Shown: positions 1 through 6,919, counted from the first letter of the stretch. The stretch: 14,981 nt of DNA from JACRBK01 sp964427955 (GCA_964427955.1 CAYRWY010000103.1:1-14981), one strand, 5' to 3'. Notes: generated by a model not told the origin, from the sequence alone. Made by a program: numbers and translations.

Positions 1-252
1 CACAAAGGAGGCGCTCAAAGGTCGCTGTTCGCGCACAAAGTCCCCGACCTGACGACCGTAAGCACGGGCGAGTTTGATAAGTTCGCTGGATTTAATGCGT
101 CGTTCGCCCTTTTCGATGGCCGTCATCGTGGTGCGCGCCACCTCAATCAAGTCCGCGGCATCTTGCTGAGTCAGGCCGCGCTGCTCACGGGCTTTTCTTA
201 GTTCCGCACCAAGTTCTATGGGGTTGATCTTGTCCAGCACATGGTTGCTCAT
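1..252 (-). CDS. XRE-family HTH regulator, N-terminal part (possible XRE-ImmA/IrrE type)
   Basis: Read on the minus strand from the ATG at 250-252, this gives 84 codons with no stop and runs off the left edge, so only the N-terminus is visible. Residues from about 13 to 67 form a Cro/C1-type helix-turn-helix: LRKAREQRGLTQQDAADLI, then TTMTAIEKGERRI and a third-helix region ELIKLARAYG. The tail VGDFVREQRPL resembles the linker of two-domain proteins in which an XRE domain precedes an ImmA/IrrE-type metallopeptidase, but the HExxH part would lie outside the window, so that is inference. The start is supported by GAGG 8 nt upstream of the ATG and by a promoter about 35 nt further up. A stand-alone antitoxin-like repressor is the main alternative. 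The HTH call is firm; the domain beyond it is not. Confidence 0.85.
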   Translation of the reverse strand, partial: MSNHVLDKINPIELGAELRKAREQRGLTQQDAADLIEVARTTMTAIEKGERRIKSSELIKLARAYGRQVGDFVREQRPLSASFV

Positions 253-286
253 GGTGATATCCTCACAGCGACTGGGGGTTGCTCTT

Positions 287-315
287 ATCATCACTCAAAA
301 AACTGTCAATGTCAA
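287..315 (-). promoter_or_regulatory. Promoter of the XRE gene, -35 within a tandem TGTCAA repeat
   Basis: On the minus strand a perfect -35 TTGACA (315-310) is followed by a 17-bp spacer and GATGAT (292-287, 4 of 6 matches to TATAAT). The second TTGACA half (309-304) follows directly, making TTGACATTGACA. The predicted transcript start is about 30 nt before the ATG. A direct repeat over the -35 box of a regulator gene would suit autoregulation, but that is inference. Confidence 0.55.
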
Positions 316-349
316 CTTTTTAGACTCTCATTTCGACACACATGTCAGA

Positions 350-388
350 TCAAATAAAAAACCTTCCCCTGATACGTCAGAGGAAGGC
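350..388 (-). terminator. Rho-independent terminator of the HtrA protease gene
   Basis: On the minus strand the stem has CCTTCC (387-382) pairing with GGAAGG (367-362) and an inner CTGA/TCAG pairing around a short CGTA loop. A run of six T follows (361-356), then more AT-rich sequence. It begins about 24 bp after the protease stop codon, in the orientation expected for that gene. It should also insulate the downstream XRE promoter. Confidence 0.85.
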
Positions 389-411
389 TCAGAACGGGCT
401 GTCAGAAAAAG

Positions 412-1590
412 CTACGACTCACCCACCGTCACGGCCACGTCCTGATCGTTCCCGTCGCGGTGAACGGTCAGGGTCACGGTGGTGCCGGGCGGCGCGCTGC
501 GTTCGAGATAGAGCGTCAGTTCATCGCGGGTGGTGACGTTCTGCCCGTCGATGGCGGTGATGATGTCGCCGCCGCTGAAGACGGTGCTGAAGCCGCGCTG
601 GCGCTGCTGGGCTACCTGGACGCCCGCCTGATCCGCCGGACCGCCGCGATCCATGTCGATCACCAGCAGACCGTTCTGCGGGCCGTCACGCGCGGGATTG
701 ACCTCGTAGCCCAGTTCGGCCACCGTGATCCCCAGCGACGGGTGCTGGAAACGTCCATGCGCGATCAGTTCCGGCACGACGCGGCTGATCGTGCTGACCG
801 GCACGGCGAAGCCGATCCCTTCCGAGCCGCCCGACACCGAGCTGATCGAGGTGTTGATGCCGATCACTTCCCCGCGCGAATTGAGCAGCGGCCCGCCCGA
901 ATTGCCGGGATTGATGGCCGCGTCGGTCTGGATGGCATTCCCGATCACCGATCCGGTCGAGGAATCCGACGTCACGGTGCGATCCAGGGCGCTGATCACG
1001 CCGGTAGTCAGGGTGCGGTCCAGCCCGAAGGGGTTGCCGATGGCGATCACGAACTGGCCGACACGCAGCGTATCGGTCGTATCGAGCGGCAGCGGCGGCA
1101 CGTTGAGCTGGCTGGCATCCACCTGGATCACGGCGATGTCGTAGAAGGAGTCCGTCCCGACGACGGTCGCCGAGAGGGCCGTGCCATCGGCCAGCACGAC
1201 CTCGATCTCGCTCGCATCGGCGACGACGTGATTGTTGGTGACGATGTGGCCTTCGGTGTCGTAGACGAAGCCGGAACCGGTCCCTTCCTGGGGCACGGCG
1301 CCGCGCCAGAAGTCATAGACCTGCGAGCGGCTGGTGACGTGCACGACCGACGGCCCGGCCTGCTGGTAGATGTAGGAGACGACCTGCTCCTGCGCCTCGA
1401 CCATGCTCAGCGCCTCTGCCGAGGGCGGCGGGACGGTGGGCACCGGGGTGGACGTGGCGACGGCGGTCGGGGCGTCTTGCGAGAACGTCACGTCGTTGGA
1501 GCGGCTGAGCATAATGCCGGTCAGCAGCCCGACGACCAGGCTAAGCGTGACCGCCAGAAATCTGAGGGGGGATAGATGATGCAGTCGCAT
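412..1590 (-). CDS. htrA: HtrA/DegP-family S1C serine protease with PDZ domain, membrane-anchored
   Basis: A 392-residue trypsin-like protease of the HtrA/DegP family, which degrades or handles misfolded proteins outside the cytoplasmic membrane. Residues 8-28 are a single hydrophobic segment (signal anchor or uncleaved signal), followed by a Pro/Thr/Ala-rich linker (about 36-60). The protease domain spans about 70-275 with the full triad: His121 in TNNHVV, Asp151 in YDIAVIQVD and Ser231 in NPGNSGGPLLN. The oxyanion region GNPFGL is present. One PDZ domain (about 283-390) follows, with SLGI as the carboxylate-binding-type loop and GGDIITAIDGQNV. Length and architecture are normal for a one-PDZ HtrA. 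The start at 1590 is preferred because GAGGAAAG lies about 7 nt upstream; an in-frame GTG at 1623 lacks a ribosome site. It is divergent from the membrane-protein gene, with an AT-rich stretch (1624-1642) upstream that may hold its promoter. Confidence 0.95.
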   Translation of the reverse strand: MRLHHLSPLRFLAVTLSLVVGLLTGIMLSRSNDVTFSQDAPTAVATSTPVPTVPPPSAEALSMVEAQEQVVSYIYQQAGPSVVHVTSRSQVYDFWRGAVPQEGTGSGFVYDTEGHIVTNNHVVADASEIEVVLADGTALSATVVGTDSFYDIAVIQVDASQLNVPPLPLDTTDTLRVGQFVIAIGNPFGLDRTLTTGVISALDRTVTSDSSTGSVIGNAIQTDAAINPGNSGGPLLNSRGEVIGINTSISSVSGGSEGIGFAVPVSTISRVVPELIAHGRFQHPSLGITVAELGYEVNPARDGPQNGLLVIDMDRGGPADQAGVQVAQQRQRGFSTVFSGGDIITAIDGQNVTTRDELTLYLERSAPPGTTVTLTVHRDGNDQDVAVTVGES

Positions 1591-1713
1591 GGTTCTTTCC
1601 TCGATAAACTTTCGCGCTGACACATAATCTACTATATACTCTAGCGCGAAATGCCCGGTTGGGATCCCCCCTCACGGTGGCCTGGATCGATCTTTTCATT
1701 AAACTCTTATTTT

Positions 1714-3012
1714 ATGCGCCGGACCCGTCTCATTTTCTGCTTATTTTTCGCGGTCTATACGCTGGTCGGGTCGGTGTTGATCACGTTCTACCTCGACCTG
1801 GACAGCGTGTTCCGGTTGTGCTGCTGGATGGGTCCGCTGATCCGCAGTCTGACGGTCAATCACCAGTATGCGCAGTGTTCCCTGGACCCCATCCACCCGG
1901 ATCAACTGTTCTGCCTGCACGCCGCCCGGATGCCGGTTATCCCGCTGTTGATGGCGAGTCTGGCCGCGATCACCAATCACCTGTGGTTTGCGGCGCTGGT
2001 CAAGAATGTCCTGGTGACGACGCCATTGGCGCTGGTCGGCTGGCAGTACTATACCGGGCTGCGCCACCTGCCCCGCTGGATCGTGGTGGGCGGCGGCCTG
2101 TTCGCGCTGACCTTCCCCGGCGTGGTCATCTTCCATTTCTACCTCGGCGCGGAAGAATGCGTGCTGATCGGGCTGCTGGCGTTCGTGTGGGGCTATCTGC
2201 CGCTGGCCCGGCGCGATCCGCTCGACCGGCGGAGCCTGATCCTGGCGGCGGTACTCAATGGGCTGATGTGCCTGACCAAGAGCGGGATGTTCCCCCTGGC
2301 GATCCTGAATGCCGCCGCCTATGCGCTGCTGACCCGCCGCCGGGCCGTCGCGGTCGGATTTGCAGGGGTGATAGGGGCGGCGATGATGAGCTGGGGGCTA
2401 TACACCCTGGTCGCCACGGATCACCTGACTCTGGGGACTTCGCTGGACGGCTACAATTTGAGCAAGGGCAACAACGAATGGACGCTGGGCGTTTACCGCC
2501 AGGGCGAGGAACTGGACAATCTAAGCAACTGGCTGTGGCAGCTTCCGGCCAGCGAAGATCGATCTCTGTCCGGCGAATGGGATTACAACGCTTTCTTCAC
2601 CCGGCGCGCGCTGACCTTCGCCCGCGAGCACCCGCGCGAAGAACTGCGCCTGCTGGCGCTGCGCTTCACCCGGTTTTACCTGATCGCCGCCCCCGGTCAG
2701 GGCCAACTGCCCGACCTGGTCCGCAGTGGGGTGCGCGTGATCTATCTGCCCTATGTGCTGATCTTCCGCCTGCTGCTGTGGGCCGGGCTGATGACCGGGC
2801 TGATCCAGGTGCTCCGGCATGGACCGCGCGCGATCGGGCGTGGCGACGCCGCGGTGCTGATCCCGGCGACGTACCTGGTGGGCGTGCTGATCTACAGCCT
2901 GCCGTACCTGGCCGGATTCGCCTACTGGCGGCACGTGACACCGATCGTAATCCCGACGGTGTTGTGGGCGCTGTGGGCGCTGGATCAGCACGCTGCACGC
3001 CCCCATTCGTGA
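1714..3012 (+). CDS. Multi-pass membrane protein, GT-C-like (family 39-type) glycosyltransferase candidate
   Basis: A 432-residue integral membrane protein with roughly nine to eleven hydrophobic segments. The first is near residues 5-25 and the last just before the C-terminus, with Arg-rich cytoplasmic-looking loops (LARRDPLDRRS, LTRRRA). Features recalling lipid-linked-sugar GT-C transferases are ARMPVIPLLMASLAAI near the first large loop, GYNLSKGNNEWTLG (like the GNNP loop) and FAREHPREELRLLALRFTRF before a helix. Such enzymes move sugars from polyprenyl phosphates to acceptors on the outer face. The usual acidic catalytic residues of the first extracytoplasmic loop are not clear, so the function is inferred. 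An earlier ATG at 1651 only adds a non-hydrophobic leader. The chosen ATG at 1714 starts directly before the first membrane helix, but neither start has a recognisable Shine-Dalgarno. A plain polytopic membrane protein of unknown role is the alternative. Confidence 0.75.
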   Translation: MRRTRLIFCLFFAVYTLVGSVLITFYLDLDSVFRLCCWMGPLIRSLTVNHQYAQCSLDPIHPDQLFCLHAARMPVIPLLMASLAAITNHLWFAALVKNVLVTTPLALVGWQYYTGLRHLPRWIVVGGGLFALTFPGVVIFHFYLGAEECVLIGLLAFVWGYLPLARRDPLDRRSLILAAVLNGLMCLTKSGMFPLAILNAAAYALLTRRRAVAVGFAGVIGAAMMSWGLYTLVATDHLTLGTSLDGYNLSKGNNEWTLGVYRQGEELDNLSNWLWQLPASEDRSLSGEWDYNAFFTRRALTFAREHPREELRLLALRFTRFYLIAAPGQGQLPDLVRSGVRVIYLPYVLIFRLLLWAGLMTGLIQVLRHGPRAIGRGDAAVLIPATYLVGVLIYSLPYLAGFAYWRHVTPIVIPTVLWALWALDQHAARPHS

Positions 3013-3045
3013 GTACATCCAGGTAAATTCTCGCGGATTTTTTTC

Positions 3046-3095
3046 GTAGGGGCGCCAGCTTGCTGCGCCCTGGGCAGAGCAAGCTCTGCCCCTAC
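3046..3095. repeat. 50-bp intergenic double palindrome (GTAGGGGC...GCCCCTAC)
   Basis: The element begins GTAGGGGC and ends GCCCCTAC, and its halves are imperfect inverted copies of one another. The right half contains a perfect 9-bp stem GGGCAGAGC / GCTCTGCCC (3072-3080 and 3083-3091) with AA between; the left half carries the related AGCTTGCT core. This two-unit design resembles REP/BIME-type repeats. It lies 33 bp after the membrane-protein stop and 39 bp before the methyltransferase start, and may end or weaken read-through. A run of T (3038-3044) precedes it, so it is not a standard intrinsic terminator on the plus strand. Confidence 0.7.
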
Positions 3096-3134
3096 CATCC
3101 TGCCACATTTGACTGAGTTCTCCATGAGGATCTG

Positions 3135-3947
3135 ATGACACCTCCCGATCCCATCACCAGCACGTCGAACCGCCGCATCGTCGAAGCCCGCAAGCTGGAT
3201 CAGCGCAAGCAGCGCCAGCAGCAGGGGCGCTTCCTGGTCGAAGGGCTGCAACTGCTGCACATGGCACTGGATGCGGGCGCGCGCCCGGTCGAAGTGTTCT
3301 TCTGCGCGGAGCAGTTCGCCGGAAGCGAGGCTTCCGCCCTGATCGAACGTTTCCGCGCGGCGGGCGCGGACCTGGTCGCCGTCTCCCCGCACGTCATGGC
3401 GGCGCTCTCGCAGCGGGATGAGCCGCAGGGGATCGCCGCGACCTTCGCGCTGGTCGAGTCCCCCCTGGATGCGATCCGGCTGCGCGGCGAGGAGCTGGTG
3501 ATCGTGCTGGACCGGCTGCAAGACCCCGGCAACGTCGGCACGCTGATCCGCGTCGCGGACGCCGTCGGCGCGGCGGCGGTGATCCTGCTCGAACCGTGCG
3601 TGGACCTGTTCGATCCCAAGACGGTGCGCAGCAGCATGGGATCGCTGTTCAACCTGCCGGTCGCGCGCACGGCGGACGTGGCGGGCTTATTCAGCGGGCT
3701 GCGCGATCACGGCCTGCGCATCGTCGGCGCGGATGGGCGGCAGGGCCAGGCGTGGGGCCAGGGACTCTGGGCGGGCGGGGTGGCGCTGGTGCTCGGCAAC
3801 GAAGCGCGCGGCCTCTCGGACGACGTGCGCGCGCAGATCGACCATTGGGCGCGGCTGCCGATGAGCGGCAAGGCCGATTCGCTCAACGTCGCCGTGGCGG
3901 GCGGCGTGCTGATGTATTTCTGGCAGCAGGCGAATTTCGAAACGTAG
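3135..3947 (+). CDS. SpoU/TrmH-family RNA 2'-O-methyltransferase
   Basis: A 270-residue SPOUT-class methyltransferase that transfers a methyl group from S-adenosylmethionine to a ribose 2'-OH of rRNA or tRNA in the cytoplasm. An N-terminal L30e-like substrate-binding domain (about 1-110) begins with TSTSNRRIVEARKL and GRFLVEGLQLL. The knotted catalytic domain (about 120-265) shows all three SpoU motifs: DPGNVGTLIRVADA (Asn133, Arg139), LVLGNEARGLS (Glu223) and LPMSGKADSLNVAVA. Length is typical for RlmB/TsnR-like members, but which RNA and nucleotide are modified cannot be read from sequence. The ATG has GAGGA about 5 nt upstream. It may be co-transcribed with the membrane protein, 122 bp upstream, apart from the palindromic element between them. 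Confidence 0.93.
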   Translation: MTPPDPITSTSNRRIVEARKLDQRKQRQQQGRFLVEGLQLLHMALDAGARPVEVFFCAEQFAGSEASALIERFRAAGADLVAVSPHVMAALSQRDEPQGIAATFALVESPLDAIRLRGEELVIVLDRLQDPGNVGTLIRVADAVGAAAVILLEPCVDLFDPKTVRSSMGSLFNLPVARTADVAGLFSGLRDHGLRIVGADGRQGQAWGQGLWAGGVALVLGNEARGLSDDVRAQIDHWARLPMSGKADSLNVAVAGGVLMYFWQQANFET

Positions 3948-3964
3948 TCGAGCGGGAGGGAAAC

Positions 3965-4177
3965 ATGCCACCCAGGCGGGGAAACTGGCTCTGGTGGGGC
4001 TGTGGATGATCGCCGCGGAGCTATCAGAAAACCGAGCAGTACTGCGCCCCCTACATGGGCGAAGATTTCGAGTACAGGCCGGACGAGTGTGCTCAATTTC
4101 GGAGGAGTCGTGGCCTGGTGCTCTGGCTGCTGGCCGGTGCGGGGGCCTGGAGCGCGGCACGCCGCCTACCGATCTGA
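3965..4177 (+). pseudogene. Small ORF broken by an in-frame TGA, with one membrane segment
   Basis: A strong ribosome site (GGGAGGG) lies just before an ATG at 3965. The frame reads MPPRRGNWLWWGCG, meets TGA at 4007-4009, and then continues open for 55 more codons in the same frame to TGA at 4175. The second part is protein-like: KTEQYCAPYMGEDFEYRPDE, CAQFRRSRG and a hydrophobic stretch GLVLWLLAGAGAWSAA. This looks like a short single-pass membrane protein of about 70 residues whose original Trp (TGG) codon may have become TGA. It is not recognised. It could instead be a 14-residue peptide ORF, or noncoding. It starts 17 bp after the methyltransferase stop, so it may be carried on that transcript. 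Confidence 0.35.
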
Positions 4178-4196
4178 CCTCCTGGGCTAAAGGAAT

Positions 4197-4232
4197 AACC
4201 CCACCTTGCCGTCGTACACGGGGGGGAGGCGG
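4197..4232 (+). repeat. Palindromic repeat R1 (GTACACGGGGG subtype, degenerate)
   Basis: It begins AACCCCACC, as the other repeats here do, and has GTACACGGGGGGGAGGCG on its right side. The same core, in a perfect palindrome, occurs in R6 near 7845. Here the left arm is decayed (TTGCCGTC in place of a C-rich arm), so the hairpin is poor. It lies upstream of the restriction-enzyme promoter in a stretch without a clear gene. Confidence 0.6.
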
Positions 4233-4260
4233 ACAGGCAGCAAGCATCTCCAGGTGTCAG

Positions 4261-4287
4261 TCCCCAGCCCCGCAAGCGGGGAGGGGA
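4261..4287 (+). repeat. Palindromic repeat R2 (CCCCGC-AA-GCGGGG subtype)
   Basis: The core CCCCGCAAGCGGGGAGGGG (4268-4286) matches the right half of the repeats inside the downstream gene, and TCCCC on the left pairs with GGGGA on the right across the inner 6-bp stem. The long C-rich left tail of the full-length copies is missing. AGGGGTT at 4301-4307 may be a remnant of the opposite terminal end. Confidence 0.65.
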
Positions 4288-4319
4288 GAACTTGCGGGAT
4301 AGGGGTTCGGGCCTGCCGC

Positions 4320-4348
4320 TTGCCACCGCTCCCCATCTGCGACACAAT
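4320..4348 (+). promoter_or_regulatory. Promoter for the restriction-modification gene
   Basis: TTGCCA (4320-4325, 5 of 6 matches to the -35 consensus), a 17-bp spacer, then CACAAT (4343-4348, 4 of 6 to the -10 consensus). The predicted transcript start is about 25 nt before the ATG. AGGTGA at 4368-4373, 7 nt before the ATG, is the ribosome site. Confidence 0.55.
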
Positions 4349-4380
4349 AGAACCATCGTAACGCACCAGGTGACGGAACT

Positions 4381-6764
4381 ATGACCATCATCGAGATCGT
4401 CAAGCCCTCCCATAAGCTGATCAAAGCGTATTACGCCGAATTGCAGCGGTATGCCGATCAAGACGTGAGTCACGAACTCGCGCTGCGGTCCGCCTTCCAG
4501 AATTTGCTGTCTGATGCGGCCCGGCTGCGCAAGTGGACGCTGGTCCCGGAGCAATGTGTTAGAGTGAACGGGCGCAGCGTCCGGCCCGACGGCACCTTGC
4601 GCGATGAATGGCAGCTCCCGCACGGCTATTGGGAGGCGAAAGATACCGACGACGATCTCGACACCGAGATCCGCCACAAGCGCGAGCGCGGCTACCCGTT
4701 CAACAACATCCTGTTCGAAGATACCCGGCGGGCCGTGTTGTTCCAGCAGGGCGACGAAGCTCTCCGCGCCGATCTACACGATCCCCAGCAGTTGGCCGAC
4801 CTGCTCAACCGCTTTTTCAGCTACGCCGAGCCGAATATCGACGATTTCGAGCACGCCGTCGAGCAGTTCAAAGACCGGATTCCCGATCTCGCGCGCGGGC
4901 TGAACGAGCGGATCAAGGCCGCGCACCACGACAACCCGACGTTCAAGACGGCCTTCGAGGGCTTTTTCGCGCTGTGCCAGGAGTCGCTGAACCCCAATAT
5001 CAGCCGGGACGCCGTAGACGAAATGTTGATCCAACACCTGCTCACCGAACGGTTGATGCGGACCGTGTTCGACATGCCCGAATTCGTCCAGCGCAACGTG
5101 ATCGCCCGCGAAGTGGAGACGGTGATCACCGCCCTGACCAGCCAGAGCTTCAACCGCCGCGAATTCCTGGGCGCGCTGGACCACTTTTACGACACCATCG
5201 AAAACGCCGCCCGCCGCCTGGACGATTTCGGCGAAAAGCAGCACTTTCTCGATACCATCTACGAGCGTTTCTTCCAGGGCTATTCGGTCAGGGTCGCCGA
5301 TACGCACGGCATCGTCTACACCCCGCAGGAAATTGTCGATTTCATGTGCACCGCCGTCGAAGAAGTGCTGGCGGACGAGTTCGGCCTGCGGCTGGGCGAT
5401 GCGGGCGTGCAGATTCTCGATCCGTGCACCGGGACCGGCAATTTCATCGTCAACCTGCTGCGCCGGATGGACCCGCGCGACCTCACGCGCGCCTACCGCG
5501 AGCAGTTGTTCGCCAACGAGGTCATGCTGCTGCCGTACTACGTCGCCGCGCTGAACATCGAATACGCCTACCGCGAGCTGGCGGGCCATTACGAGCCGTT
5601 CGAAGGGCTGTGCTTCACCGACACGCTCGACCTGGCCGAAGAAGCGCAGCTCGCCATGTTCGCCGAGAAAAACACGGCGCGCGTCGCCCGCGAAAAAGCT
5701 GCGCCGATCACGGTCATCATCGGCAACCCGCCCTACAACGTCGGGCAGTTGAACGAAAACGACAACAACAAGAACCGCAAGTACCGGATCATCGACCGGC
5801 AGGTGAGCGAAACCTATGCTGCTGCGTCGGCGGCTACGAATAAAAACGCGCTGTCCGATGTCTATGTGAAGTTCTTCCGGTGGGCCGTGGATCGCCTGCA
5901 AGGCCGCGATGGGATCGTCTGCTTCGTCAGCAACAACAGCTTTGTGGACCAGATCGCGTTCGACGGGATGCGCAAACACCTGCTGCAAGACTTCACGCGG
6001 ATTTATCACCTCGACCTGCACGGCAACGTCCGCAAGAATCCCAAGCTGAGCGGCACGACCCATAATGTCTTCGGAATTCAAGTCGGCGTCGGGATCACCG
6101 TGGCGGTGCGTTCATCCCAACACGCTGATCACCGCCTGTTCTATCATCGCGTGCCGGAGTTCTGGCGCAAAGAGCAAAAACTGGAATGGCTGGCGGCGTG
6201 TACAGGCTCGGATCGGGCGTTGCTGGCAACGGCAACCCCACCCCCCACCCCCTACCCCGCAGGCGGGGAGGGGAAGAAGCTGCCGCGCGATCGCGAGCAG
6301 AGCTGGCAGGTCACGCCCGAAGACTGGGATAAACTCAAGCCGCTGGCGCGAGAGCTGCGGCGCGAACCCACTCCCGCCGAAAACGAACTATGGCAGCGGC
6401 TGCGCCACCAACAGATCATGGGCTTCAAATTTCGGCGGCAGCAGGCTATCGAGCGCTACATCGTCGATTTTTACTGCCACGAAGCCCACTTGATCGTCGA
6501 GGTCGATGGCCCGGTCCACGACCATACCCAGGCGCAGGACGCGCAGCGGCAGCACGCCCTGGAAGCGCTGGGCTTCCGGGTGATCCGGTTTCGGAACGAA
6601 GATGTTCTGACCAACCTGTCAGGCGTCCTCGAACGCCTGACGGAAATACTAACGAGTTTCTCCCCCTCCCCGCTTGCGGGGCAGGGGGTGGGGAGTGGGG
6701 TTCCTGTGCCCTGGCACATCCTGACTCCCGACGCCCGCCATACCTGGCTGATCCCTGAACACAG
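4381..6764 (+). CDS. Type IIG / type-ISP-like restriction-modification enzyme, left part up to the scaffold gap
   Basis: Single-chain enzyme that would methylate adenine N6 at its site and cut nearby unmodified DNA. Visible parts in order: a PD-(D/E)XK nuclease domain (about 1-140) with Pro69-Asp70 and Glu85-Ala-Lys87 in GYWEAKD; a helical linker (about 150-300); a gamma-class N6-adenine methyltransferase with IVYTPQEIVDFM, motif I DPCTGTGNF (347-355) and motif IV NPPY (449-452); then FYHRVPEFWRKEQK leading into target recognition. No helicase motifs are seen, unlike full type ISP enzymes. After about residue 617 comes an insertion absent from the usual family layout: repeat R3, a DUF559 nuclease domain and repeat R4. 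The family sequence resumes as ILTPDARHTWL. The frame is open to the Ns. Without the insertions the protein would be about 1,000 residues, normal for the family. No separate methylase, specificity or helicase genes lie beside it. Confidence 0.9.
6234..6273 (+). repeat. Palindromic repeat R3, left arm of an inverted pair, in frame
   Basis: This 40-bp element starts AACCCCAC, passes through a C-rich tail and ends in the hairpin CCCCGC-AG-GCGGGG followed by AGGGG. It is translated in frame as a Pro/Gly stretch (PPPTPYPAGGEG). It matches the reverse complement of R4 at 37 of 40 positions and R5 over its full length with a few differences in the C-rich tail. It marks the left edge of the DUF559 insertion. 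Confidence 0.85.
6331..6651 (+). other. DUF559 (Vsr-like endonuclease) domain embedded in the restriction enzyme
   Basis: About 107 residues match the DUF559 pattern from end to end: LKPLARELRREPTPAENELW, then RHQQIMGFKFRRQQAIERYI, VDFYCHEAHLIVEVDG, a His-containing loop (VHDHTQAQDAQRQ), ALEALGFRVIRFRNEDV and LERLTEIL. DUF559 proteins share the Vsr/PD-(D/E)XK nuclease fold; the Asp of VDFYC and the Glu and Asp of VEVDG are the expected metal-binding positions and are all present. Members are normally separate proteins of about 110-130 residues. Here there is no start codon or ribosome site before the domain and its frame is that of the host gene, so it would be made only as part of the fusion. 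It is bounded by inverted repeats R3 and R4. Whether it is active or a passenger cannot be told. Confidence 0.85.
6663..6702 (-). repeat. Palindromic repeat R4, right arm of the inverted pair, in frame
   Basis: On the minus strand this 40-bp element starts AACCCCAC and ends GCGGGGAGGGG, like R3 and R5, but points the opposite way. It is read in the host frame as SPLAGQGVGSGV. Position 21 of the element is G where R3 and R5 have A; on the coding strand this gives CAG at 6682-6684 in place of TAG. It marks the right edge of the DUF559 insertion. No clear target-site duplication flanks the pair. Confidence 0.85.
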
Positions 6765-6919
6765 NNNNNNNNNNNNNNNNNNNNNNNNNNNNNNNNNNNN
6801 NNNNNNNNNNNNNNNNNNNNNNNNNNNNNNNNNNNNNNNNNNNNNNNNNNNNNNNNNNNNNNNNCCTGGCACATCCTGACTCCCGACGCCCGCCATACCT
6901 GGCTGATCCCTGAACACAG
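6710..6919. other. Scaffold gap (100 N, 6765-6864) flanked by an identical 55-bp overlap
   Basis: The 55 bp at 6710-6764 are repeated exactly at 6865-6919, on either side of exactly 100 Ns. Removing the Ns and one copy (155 bp) joins the two reading frames exactly, giving IPEHSGEFADLLPLGSKE, as expected for this enzyme family. This is what two contig ends look like when their overlap was not merged. It is an assembly artefact and not a biological duplication. Confidence 0.95.

Noticed and set aside
460..1575. Plus-strand open frame of 371 codons across the protease gene
   Set aside because: It is antisense to an intact HtrA with complete triad, PDZ domain and terminator; its His/Arg/Asp-rich product has no domain.
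1624..1660. Promoter boxes for the protease gene in the AT-rich stretch
   Set aside because: TATAGT and GATTAT are possible -10 boxes on the minus strand, but no acceptable -35 lies 16-18 bp upstream of either, so no site is called.
3038..3045. T run after the membrane-protein gene considered as an intrinsic terminator
   Set aside because: No stable stem precedes it; the strong palindrome lies after the T run and not before it.
4007..4009. In-frame TGA considered as a selenocysteine codon
   Set aside because: No stem-loop of the SECIS type is evident just after it, the peptide is unknown, and a TGG-to-TGA change explains it more simply.
4608..5843. Plus-strand and minus-strand long frames (also 4774-6081 minus) over the methyltransferase part
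   Set aside because: They overlap in other frames the conserved PD-(D/E)XK and N6-methyltransferase motifs, and their products are Arg/Ala/Pro-rich without motifs.
6710..6919. 55-bp direct repeat considered as a target-site duplication or true repeat
   Set aside because: The copies are identical, flank exactly 100 Ns, and collapsing them restores the frame, which points to an assembly artefact.
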